A stretch of DNA of 64,000 bases. It comes from Roseiarcus sp963787135. GTDB taxonomy: Bacteria; Pseudomonadota; Alphaproteobacteria; Rhizobiales; Beijerinckiaceae. Where the stretch lies: positions 22,429-86,428 of the forward strand of contig CAWBBW010000005.1 of assembly GCA_963787135.1 (NCBI GenBank), read 5' to 3'. Made by a program: the position numbers and the translations under genes. The notes below the pieces were generated by a model. That model made no database searches and was not told the DNA's origin. It saw nothing but the letters and a program-made list of their open reading frames with translations. Shown piece after piece: positions 49,627 through 57,138 of the stretch (its first letter is position 1; each line of letters begins with the position of its first letter).

Positions 49627-51638
49627 TTAGCCCCGCGCGGGCGATTCTCCCTGTTCGAACCGGGCCTCAATCTCCGCTACGATCGCGCCGAGCATCGCAT
49701 TGATCCTAAAATCCTTAGGCGTATAGATCGCCGCCACGCCCGCCGCCCGGAGCCGCTCTGCGTCGGCGAGCGGGATGATGCCGCCGACGACCACGGGCAC
49801 CCGCTCAAGGCCGGCCTCGCGAAGCTCGGTCATCACCTCTTCGGCAAGCGCAACATGTGATCCCGAAAGGATCGACAGGCCAATGCAATGCGCGCCCGAC
49901 TTGGCGCGCCCGACGATTTCGGCCGGAGTGAACCGGATGCCGTCGTAGATGACCTCCATGCCGGCGTCCGTCGCGCGGGCCGCAATCTGTTCGGCGCCGT
50001 TCGAATGGCCGTCGAGCCCCGGCTTGCCGATCAGGAATTTGATCCGTCGTCCGAGCTTGAGGGAGACTCGCTCGACTTCCCCGCGCAGTTCGTCCAGCCC
50101 GGCGGCTTCCTGGCGCGCCCTCGGCGAGACGCCGGTCGGAGCACGGAATTCGCCAAATTGCGCTCTGAGCGCATCGCCCCATTCTCCGGTGGTCGCGCCC
50201 GCTCTGGCCGCCTCGATCGAGGCAGGCATGATGTTGGCGCCGCTCGAGGCCGCCGCGCGCACCGCCTCCAGCGCTTGCCGGACCCGCCCTTGGTCACGTC
50301 GGTCGCGCCACACCTTAAGCTTTGCAATCTGTTCCGCCTCCGCCTCGGCGGAAGGGACCATGATCGAATTCTCTCCGGCGGTCAGCGGCGACGGCTCCGA
50401 ATTCGTGAACGCGTTGACGCCAACGACAATCTGTTCGCCGCGCTCGATCGCCTCGAGGCGGCGGGTATTGGATTCGACCAGCTTTGCTTTCAGGATGCCC
50501 AACTCGATAGCGCGAACCGCCCCCCCAATGGCGTCGATCGCGGCGATCTCGTCGAGCGCCTCGCGCTTGAGCTTCGCCACGAGCGCCGCCAGCACCAAGC
50601 TGCCGTCGAAAAGATCCCCGAATTCCAGTAAATCTGTCTCATAGGCCATGATCTGCTGCAGCCGAAGCGACCACTGCTGGTCGAACGGCCTCGGCAGGCC
50701 TAACGCCTCGTTCCATGCGGGCAATTGAACCGCGCGCGCCCGCGCGTCGCGCGAAAGCACCACGGACAACATCTCGATCAGGATGCGATAGGCGTTATTT
50801 TCCGGCTGCTGCTCGGTCAGCCCGAGCGAATTGACCTGGACGCCGTATCGAAAACGCCGCTTGGCCCGATCCTTCACACCGTAACGGTCGCGCGTGATTT
50901 CATCCCAGAGTTCGCCGAAAGCCCGCATTTTCGCGAGCTCGGTCACGAAACGCATGCCTGCGTTGACGAAGAACGACATCCTCCCCACCACTTCGGCGAA
51001 GCCGGCCTCGTCCACTTCGCCTGACTGGCGAACGCGATCAAGCACCGCGATGGCCGTCGCAAGCGCGTAACTGAGTTCCTGGACGGGCGTCGCGCCGGCT
51101 TCCTGCAGGTGGTAGGAGCAGACGTTCATCGGATTCCATTTCGGCGTCTCGCGCGAGCAAAAGAGAATCAGGTCCTTGGTTAGGCGCAACGACGGGTCCG
51201 GGGGAAACACATAGGAGCCGCGCGCGAGATATTCCTTGATGATGTCGTTCTGAGTCGTCCCCTGAAGCAGCGCGCGGGGGCGCCCTGTTCGTCCGCGGTC
51301 GCGATGTAGAGCGCCATCAGCCATGGGGCGGTGGCGTTGATGGTCATCGAGGTATTCATGGAGGCGAGAGGAATGTCCTCGAACAGCGACCGCATGTCGC
51401 CGATATGCGAAATTGCTACGCCGACCTTGCCGACCTCGCCGCGCGCCAACGGGTGATCGCTGTCGAGTCCGGTTTGAGTGGGCAGATCGAATGCGATCGA
51501 CAGGCCGGTCTGACCCTTGGCAAGATTCTGACGGTAGAGCCGGTTGGACTCACGGGCGGTCGAGTGGCCGGCATAGGTGCGGAAGATCCAGGGCTTGTCC
51601 CTGGGCGCCGAAAGGACTTCACCTTTCGTCTCGGTCAT
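49627..51638 (-). pseudogene. ecm: Ethylmalonyl-CoA mutase, interrupted by a -1 frameshift at a G5 run
   Basis: Both frames joined give about 670 residues, normal for Ecm, the B12-dependent mutase converting ethylmalonyl-CoA to methylsuccinyl-CoA. Frame 1 (51638 down to ~51280) has KPWIFRTYAGHSTARESNRL, GLSIAFDLPTQTGLDSDHPL and SMTINATAPWLMALYIA. Frame 2 carries GTTQNDIIKEYLARGSYVFP, MNVCSYHLQEAGATPVQELS and the C-terminal cobalamin site GKPGLDGHSNGAEQIAARA. One base missing from the run at 51276-51280 explains the break. It is divergent from ccr, its pathway partner. Given the intact residues, the gene is probably functional. Confidence 0.9.
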
Positions 51639-51663
51639 AACTCACCTGCAGCGCGCAAATAAT

Positions 51664-51678
51664 TTGTGCGCAGCACAA
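51664..51678. promoter_or_regulatory. Palindrome TTGTGCGCAGCACAA near ecm
   Basis: A perfect TTGTGC-GCA-GCACAA repeat 25 bases before the ecm start. A similar sequence lies near ccr. The TGC-N3-GCA core resembles sites of PhaR-type regulators, and CcrR of Methylobacterium is known to bind a palindrome upstream of ccr; which protein binds here is unknown. Confidence 0.5.
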
Positions 51679-51868
51679 TCGCAGAAAACGCTTGCTGGCG
51701 CCATAGCGTAGGCTGGAGCCGCCGGGTCGGCATCACCAGAACGTCGAAATCCAAACCCGCGCCGGAACTTCCGGAATTCTTGGCTCATCGTCGTGATATT
51801 CAGCCGGCTGCCACCGGCCGGAGGGGCGAAAGTGGGTTGATTTTCCCCTCCCGAAGCGCAATGTTGGA

Positions 51869-51883
51869 TTGTGCGCCGCAATA
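51869..51883. promoter_or_regulatory. Imperfect palindrome TTGTGCGCCGCAATA near ccr
   Basis: Shares TTGTGCGC-GCA with the site near ecm (11 of 15 positions) and lies 52 bases before the ccr ATG. Repetition in one divergent promoter suggests joint control. Confidence 0.45.
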
Positions 51884-51935
51884 TCGGGGACATTTGCCCG
51901 AAGGGATCGCAAGAGAGGCGCCGCTGAGGAAGCCC

Positions 51936-53222
51936 ATGACCATTCGCCTCGCCGGCAAGGAGCCGTCGGCCGAAGCGCCGATCAAAGACCTTTACGAGGT
52001 CGGTGAAATCCCGCCGCTGGGCCATGTGCCGGCGTCGATGTACGCGTGGACTGTGCGTAAGGAACGCCACGGACCGCCAGAACAATCAATGCAGGTGGAG
52101 GTCGTGCCGACTTGGACCCTCGACAGCCACGACGTCCTCGTCCTCGTGATGGCGGCGGGCGTCAACTACAACGGGGTCTGGGCGGCGCTCGGCGAACCGG
52201 TCTCGGTGCTCGACGTGCACAAGCAGCCCTACCACATCGCAGGCTCCGACGCCTCCGGCGTGGTCTGGGCGGTAGGCTCGAAAGTGCGCCGCTGGAAGGT
52301 CGGCGACGAAGTCGTCGTCCACTGCAATCAGGATGACGGCGACGACGAGGAATGCAACGGCGGAGATCCGATGTTCTCCGCTTCGCAGCGCATCTGGGGC
52401 TATGAGACGCCGGACGGGTCGTTCGCCCAGTTCTGCCGGGTGCAGGACCGCCAGTTGATGGCGCGTCCCCGCCACCTGACCTGGGAGGAAAGCGCGTCGT
52501 ACACGCTGACCCTCGCCACCGCCTATCGCATGCTGTTCGGCCATGAGCCGCATAGGCTGAAACCAGGCGACAATGTTCTGGTATGGGGCGCTTCGGGCGG
52601 CCTCGGCGTGTTCGGCGTGCAGCTCTGCGCGGCGGCCGGCGCCAACGCCATCGGCGTGATCTCCGACGAAACGAAGCGCGAATACGTAATGTCGCTCGGC
52701 GCCAAGGGGGTGATCAACCGCAAGGGGTTCGACTGCTGGGGGCAGCTGCCGAAGGTCAATTCGCCCGAATATGCAACCTACATGGCTGGCGCGCGCAAGT
52801 TCGGTAAAGCGATCTGGGACATCACTGGCAAGCAGGACGTCGACACGGTGTTCGAGCATCCGGGAGAGCAGACCTTTCCGGTCTCTTGCTTCGTCGTCAA
52901 GCGGGGCGGGATGGTCGTGTTCTGCGCCGGCACGACAGGGTTCAACATCACCTTCGACGCCCGCTTCGTCTGGATGCGCCAGAAGCGCATCCAGGGATCG
53001 CACTTCGCCAATCTCAAGCAGGCGTCCGCAGCCAACAAGTTTGTGATCGAGCGGCGGATCGACCCTTGCATGTCTGAAGTCTTTCCCTGGACGAAGATTC
53101 CTCACGCACATACCAAGATGTGGAAGAACCAGCATGCGCCGGGCAACATGGCGGTGCTGGTCAACGCTCCGACGACCGGATTGCGCACATATGAGGACGT
53201 GATCGCGGCGCAGCGAACGTAG
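51936..53222 (+). CDS. ccr: Crotonyl-CoA carboxylase/reductase
   Basis: A 428-residue medium-chain-dehydrogenase-family enzyme that reductively carboxylates crotonyl-CoA to ethylmalonyl-CoA, the key step of the ethylmalonyl-CoA pathway. The ATG at 51936 follows GAGGA. Signatures: DLYEVGEIPPLGHVPASMYA, VMAAGVNYNGVWAALGEPVS, VVVHCNQDDGDDEECNGGDP, the NADPH motif VWGASGGLGVFGVQLC, and VFEHPGEQTFPVSCFVVKRG. It is divergent from ecm. Together they mark an isocitrate-lyase-independent route for acetyl-CoA assimilation. Confidence 0.96.
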   Translation: MTIRLAGKEPSAEAPIKDLYEVGEIPPLGHVPASMYAWTVRKERHGPPEQSMQVEVVPTWTLDSHDVLVLVMAAGVNYNGVWAALGEPVSVLDVHKQPYHIAGSDASGVVWAVGSKVRRWKVGDEVVVHCNQDDGDDEECNGGDPMFSASQRIWGYETPDGSFAQFCRVQDRQLMARPRHLTWEESASYTLTLATAYRMLFGHEPHRLKPGDNVLVWGASGGLGVFGVQLCAAAGANAIGVISDETKREYVMSLGAKGVINRKGFDCWGQLPKVNSPEYATYMAGARKFGKAIWDITGKQDVDTVFEHPGEQTFPVSCFVVKRGGMVVFCAGTTGFNITFDARFVWMRQKRIQGSHFANLKQASAANKFVIERRIDPCMSEVFPWTKIPHAHTKMWKNQHAPGNMAVLVNAPTTGLRTYEDVIAAQRT

Positions 53223-53244
53223 GACCGGCAATCCCTGCGCGTGT

Positions 53245-53271
53245 GCGTTTGCCTTCGACGGCAGCAAACGC
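53245..53271 (+). terminator. Hairpin after ccr (GCGTTTGC / GCAAACGC)
   Basis: Perfect 8-base arms around an 11-base loop, starting 23 bases after the ccr stop. There is no T-run, so it may stabilise the mRNA end or require Rho rather than act as an intrinsic terminator. Confidence 0.45.
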
Positions 53272-53354
53272 TAAAGCGACGTCCTGTTCGGCGAGTCCAA
53301 ACTCGGCATGAGTGTTTGCGGCGCCCGGAGGCCGGCAAAAGGCGAGCGGAGGCC

Positions 53355-54074
53355 ATGACGGCGGGCGCGGACAGCGATCGGCTGAAGCGGGAGGCAGCGC
53401 AGCGCGCGCTCGATCTCGTCGAGCCCGGCATGAGGCTCGGTCTCGGCTCAGGCACGACCGCGAGCCATTTCGTCGATCTCCTCGGCGACAAAGTCGCGGC
53501 CGGTTTCGACGTCCTCTGCGTGGCGACATCGGAGGCGACGGCTACCCAGGCGAAGGCGCGCGGCATCCCGATGGCGACGCTGGATGAGCTTCCCGAACTC
53601 GATCTGACGGTCGACGGCGCTGACGAGATCGATCCTCAACTGAGGCTCATCAAGGGCGGCGGGGGCGCGCTTCTGCGCGAGAAGATCGTCGCTGCAGCCT
53701 CGCAGCGAATGGCGGTCATCGCCGATGCGAGCAAGCTCGTCCCCCGTCTCGGCGCCTTTCCGCTGCCGGTCGAGGTCGTCCCATTCGGGCTCACGGCGAC
53801 CAGGCGACATATCGAGCGCGCCTTCGCGGACCTTGGCATCGCAGGGTCTGTCCGGCTGCGGGGCGGAACGAGGCCCTTCGTCACTGACGGGGGCCATTTC
53901 ATTCTCGATTGCTCGCTCGGCGCCATCGCCGATCCGGACCGCCTGGCAGAGGTCCTTTCGCCGATCCCGGGCGTTGTAGAGCACGGACTGTTCATCGATT
54001 ACGCGCGCACGGCGATCATCGCCGGCGCGGGGGGCGTCGAGGTTCTCGATCGTCCGCCCGAAACCCGAAATTGA
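53355..54074 (+). CDS. rpiA: Ribose-5-phosphate isomerase A
   Basis: A 239-residue RpiA interconverting ribose-5-phosphate and ribulose-5-phosphate. LGLGSGTTASHFVDLLG, LTVDGADEIDPQLRLIKGGG, ALLREKIVAAASQRMAVIAD and the C-terminal IPGVVEHGLFIDYA are diagnostic. The ATG at 53355 is chosen because the upstream extension is not conserved-looking. It begins the rpiA-DUF2059-gor series found in many Rhizobiales. Confidence 0.95.
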   Translation: MTAGADSDRLKREAAQRALDLVEPGMRLGLGSGTTASHFVDLLGDKVAAGFDVLCVATSEATATQAKARGIPMATLDELPELDLTVDGADEIDPQLRLIKGGGGALLREKIVAAASQRMAVIADASKLVPRLGAFPLPVEVVPFGLTATRRHIERAFADLGIAGSVRLRGGTRPFVTDGGHFILDCSLGAIADPDRLAEVLSPIPGVVEHGLFIDYARTAIIAGAGGVEVLDRPPETRN

Positions 54075-54088
54075 AAGGAGCTACCCCA

Positions 54089-54652
54089 ATGTCCGCCCGC
54101 AAGTTCGCTTCCGCCTCCGCCGCGAGAACGGTCAGGGGTCTCGTTTTCGCAGCGAGCGTCCTCGCCTCGGCGGCCGCCTGGGCCGCTGATGCAACCCCCC
54201 CGGCCGCCGCGCCGGCGGCGCCGGCCGCCCCGCCGTCTGCGGCATCGATCGCCGCCGCCGACGCCATCCTCGACGATATTGGCGTCAAGCAGACGATCGC
54301 CCTCATCGTCCCCGGCATGATGACCGAACTCGAGCGCAATGTGACCAACACCCGTCCGGAGATCAGGGACAGTCTGCGTGAAACCCTTCGTTCCATTCAA
54401 CCCGAGTTCGATAAGAGCGCCCAGCAGACCTTCACGCAGGCGGCGACGCTGCTCGCTTCGTTGATGTCGGAAAAGGAGATTGAGGACGTCGCAACCTTCT
54501 TCGCCAGCCCAAGCGGCAAGAAGTATCTTGCAACCGAGCCTGTATTCTTCCAGCAGTTCAGCGCCATTGCCGATCCGTGGCGCCGGCAGCTGTCGACCGA
54601 TATCCTTACGCGCGCCCGTCAGGAGATGAAAAAGAAAGGCATCGAGTTCTAG
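54089..54652 (+). CDS. DUF2059 secreted protein
   Basis: A 187-residue exported protein. AAAGGAG precedes the ATG; a signal peptide (about residues 1-33, ending AAWA) is followed by an alanine/proline linker. The C-terminal part FDKSAQQTFTQAATLLASLM, SEKEIEDVATFFASPSGKKY is the DUF2059 core, an all-helical domain of unknown function. It sits 14 bases after rpiA and 43 before gor, probably in one transcript. Confidence 0.88.
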   Translation: MSARKFASASAARTVRGLVFAASVLASAAAWAADATPPAAAPAAPAAPPSAASIAAADAILDDIGVKQTIALIVPGMMTELERNVTNTRPEIRDSLRETLRSIQPEFDKSAQQTFTQAATLLASLMSEKEIEDVATFFASPSGKKYLATEPVFFQQFSAIADPWRRQLSTDILTRARQEMKKKGIEF

Positions 54653-54695
54653 GTTCGCCAACGCGCGAAGCGGATCTCGCCGGAGAGCATGAGCC

Positions 54696-56084
54696 ATGGC
54701 CTTCGACGTCGATTTCTTCGTCATCGGTGCAGGATCGGGAGGCGTGCGAGCGGCGCGCATCGCCGCCATGCACGGGGCGAAGACAATCGTCGCCGAAGAG
54801 AGCCGGATTGGGGGCACCTGCGTCATCCGCGGCTGCGTGCCGAAAAAGCTCTATGTCTATGCGAGCCGCTTCGCCGACGATTTTGCCGATGCGGCCGGGT
54901 TCGGCTGGAGTGTCGGAGCGCCGACGTTCGACTGGCCGAGCTTGGTGGCGGCCAAGGAGAAAGAAATCACGCGGCTCTCGGCTGCCTACCGCGCCAATCT
55001 CGCTGCGTCCGGAGCCGAATTGATCGAGGAGCGGGCGACGATCGTCGGCCCGCATCGCGTGCGGCTCGCGAGAGGACAGGACGTTTCCGCGCGCCACATT
55101 CTCGTCGCCGTCGGCTCCCGGCCGACGCTTCTTCCCGGGGTGGAGGGGCTCGAGCATACCATCACCTCCAATGAGGCGTTCGACCTTCCCGTTTTCCCGC
55201 GGCGTCTCCTGGTCGTCGGCGGCGGCTATATTGGGGTTGAATTCGCGTCCCTGTTCCGAAGGCTGGGCGCCGAAGTCGTCCATGTGATGCGCGCATCGAA
55301 CGTGCTGCGCGGCTTCGACGACGACATGCGCGAAGGGATGCGCGCCGCTATGGCGCGCGCGGGCGTCGTCCATCGCTTCGGCATTCTCCCCTCGCGCATC
55401 GAGAAGCGGCCTGACGGCGCCCTCCGCGTCATGCTGGCGAACGGCGAAATGATCGACGCCGACCAGGTCCTCGTCGCGACCGGTCGGTTGCCCAATACAG
55501 AGGGGCTTGGCCTCGAGAGCGCAGGATTGGAGCTCAGCCGGCACGGCTCGATCAAGGTCGACGAGAATCTGACCAGCGCCGTGTCTTCCATCCACGCCGT
55601 CGGCGACGTCACTCATCGCGTCAATCTGACGCCCGTCGCGATTCGCGAGGGTCACGCTTTAGCCAACTCTTTGTTCGGGCTGGCCCCCAAACCGATCCGC
55701 TACGATACGATCGCGCATGTCGTGTTCGGGACGCCGGAACTCGGCGCGGTGGGAATCTCGGAGGCGGAGGCGGTCCAGCGCTTCCCCAAGGTCGACATCT
55801 ATAAGTCCGACTTCCGGCCGATGAAGGCGACGCTTTCGGGCAGCGGCGAACGCACGATCATGAAGCTCGTCGTCGACGGCGCGACTGGGCAAATCCTCGG
55901 CGCGCATCTGCTGGCCGACCATGCTGGCGAGATGATCCAACTCGTCGCTGTCGCGATGACCATGGGCGCGACCAAGGCCGACTTCGACGCCACGGTGGCT
56001 GTCCACCCCACGGCCGCCGAGGAGCTGGTAACGATGCGCGCCCCAGCAGTCCGCTACGAGAACGGGCGGCCGGCGGCGCTCTAA
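54696..56084 (+). CDS. gor: Glutathione-disulfide reductase
   Basis: A 462-residue FAD/NADPH flavoprotein that regenerates reduced glutathione. FAD motif DFFVIGAGSGGVRAARIAAM at the N-terminus, redox-active disulfide GGTCVIRGCVPKKLYVYASR (about residues 42-50), NADPH motif LVVGGGYIGVEFASLFRRLG and the C-terminal catalytic histidine/glutamate in AVHPTAAEELVTM. With gshB in the same window, the glutathione cycle is well represented. Confidence 0.95.
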   Translation: MAFDVDFFVIGAGSGGVRAARIAAMHGAKTIVAEESRIGGTCVIRGCVPKKLYVYASRFADDFADAAGFGWSVGAPTFDWPSLVAAKEKEITRLSAAYRANLAASGAELIEERATIVGPHRVRLARGQDVSARHILVAVGSRPTLLPGVEGLEHTITSNEAFDLPVFPRRLLVVGGGYIGVEFASLFRRLGAEVVHVMRASNVLRGFDDDMREGMRAAMARAGVVHRFGILPSRIEKRPDGALRVMLANGEMIDADQVLVATGRLPNTEGLGLESAGLELSRHGSIKVDENLTSAVSSIHAVGDVTHRVNLTPVAIREGHALANSLFGLAPKPIRYDTIAHVVFGTPELGAVGISEAEAVQRFPKVDIYKSDFRPMKATLSGSGERTIMKLVVDGATGQILGAHLLADHAGEMIQLVAVAMTMGATKADFDATVAVHPTAAEELVTMRAPAVRYENGRPAAL

Positions 56085-56397
56085 GGATCAGGCGCGGTTG
56101 TGCGAAATCGCGACTGCCACGTCGAGCGCCTCAACAAGGGCCAGCCCCACGTTAACGTCGGCGCTAGCTTCCTCGAAACCGACCAGGATCGCTTTCCGGG
56201 CGGCGGCGATTGCCGGCGGTTCAATACCGTGTCCGTTAGGACACACCGACGCCTATTCTGCCCGGGCCCCGGCGAGTCGCAGAAAAGCCGCCTTCCGGGC
56301 GGGAAAGGGCCGTTTTCCTAACCGGAAAGTGGCCAAGCCGATCGAACTCATGAAACGGCGAATCTTCGGAGCGACTTGTGTGCCAAGGGGTTTGGAT
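56085..56397. other. Upstream region of the TetR gene
   Basis: Contains the palindrome at 56230-56245. On the minus strand a short frame of about 45 codons beginning near 56225 and ending at 56088-56090 reads KPPAIAAARKAILVGF and so on; it looks mildly coding-like but has no start signal and I do not call it. Confidence 0.35.
56230..56245. promoter_or_regulatory. TetR-type operator GTGTCCGTTAGGACAC
   Basis: A perfect inverted repeat with 6-base arms and a GTTA centre. The TGTCC/GGACA halves and spacing are those of many TetR-family operators. It lies 152 bases before the TetR gene's ATG with no other gene between, so autoregulation is likely. Confidence 0.55.
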
Positions 56398-56991
56398 ATG
56401 AATGATCTCACGAATACGCCTCGACGTCCCTATCACCGTAGAAATCTCCCCGACGCCTTGCGCGCGGCCGCGAGGAGCATTCTGGATGAAGCCGGCCCGG
56501 ACGTCGTTGGCTTGCGGGAGGCGTCCCGCCGCGTCGGAGTGTCCGCAACGGCCGCGTATCGCCATTTTGCCAACAAGGAGGATCTCCTTGCGTCGGTCGC
56601 GGCGGAGGGCTTCCGGGAGCTCGCCGCGGCGATGGAAGCCGGCGCAACCGAGAACGACCCGCTCCATGCGGTGGGTCTCGCTTACGTTGATTTCGCCTTG
56701 CAGAAGCGTGGTCTCTTTCGCCTGATGTTCGGGACCATTTTGGTCGAGCGGGCGAAATACCCGGAGCTGAATGCGGCCGCGAGCGCGGTTTTCGATTTGC
56801 TTCAGCGCGTCGCAGTCGGCGCCGATGAGCAGCCGCGCGAAGACAATTCGGCGGGGATGGCGGCCTGGGGTTTGGTTCATGGCCTCTCCTCCTTGTTCAT
56901 CGACGGCCTCGTCCCCGAGGCGCACGCAAGAGGTCTGGCGAAAGAGATTCTCGTCCACACGCCTCGACCCGAATACCAGCCCGCCGCCTAG
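56398..56991 (+). CDS. TetR/AcrR-family transcriptional regulator with WHG-type C-terminal domain
   Basis: A 197-residue regulator starting at the ATG 56398 (AAGGGG upstream). The N-terminal HTH is LREASRRVGVSATAAYRHFA followed by NKEDLLASVAAEGFREL. The C-terminal part contains YVDFALQKRGLFRLMFG and GMAAWGLVHGLSSLFIDGLV, typical of the WHG/TetR_C_33 domain. Target genes are unknown; the downstream xdh genes are on the opposite strand. Confidence 0.9.
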   Translation: MNDLTNTPRRPYHRRNLPDALRAAARSILDEAGPDVVGLREASRRVGVSATAAYRHFANKEDLLASVAAEGFRELAAAMEAGATENDPLHAVGLAYVDFALQKRGLFRLMFGTILVERAKYPELNAAASAVFDLLQRVAVGADEQPREDNSAGMAAWGLVHGLSSLFIDGLVPEAHARGLAKEILVHTPRPEYQPAA

Positions 56992-57026
56992 CGCCAGCGC
57001 CAGGCTACACTCACGAATACGCTCGT

Positions 57027-57047
57027 CGAAAGACGGGCGTCTTTTCG
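57027..57047. terminator. Possible bidirectional terminator between tetR and the convergent xdh-type gene
   Basis: CGAAAGAC-GGGC-GTCTTTTCG forms a stem of 6-8 pairs with A- and T-rich flanks in the gap between the two convergent genes. It is short, so confidence is modest. Confidence 0.4.
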
Positions 57048-57138
57048 GACGCGCTGTCGGACGCGGCTATCGCTGTCGGCGTGCGCGCCCGCCACGGCGC
57101 CCACGACCAAAGTAGCGGCCCTGCTTTGTTCCACCCCG

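Larger units (their letters stand above)
51639..51935. promoter_or_regulatory. Divergent ecm / ccr promoter region
   Basis: About 297 bases separate the two divergent pathway genes. Two palindromic sites of the same design lie at 51664-51678 and 51869-51883, one near each gene. An open frame extending the ccr frame upstream to 51666 is not family-like and is ignored. Confidence 0.55.

Noticed and set aside
53241..53354. N-terminal extension of rpiA
   Set aside because: The extension covers the ccr hairpin and is not like RpiA N-termini, which begin at about 53355.
56088..56247. Minus-strand short ORF upstream of the TetR gene
   Set aside because: A tempting coding-like stretch, but joining the sequence lines carefully shows it has no in-frame ATG/GTG start with a ribosome binding site and matches no family.
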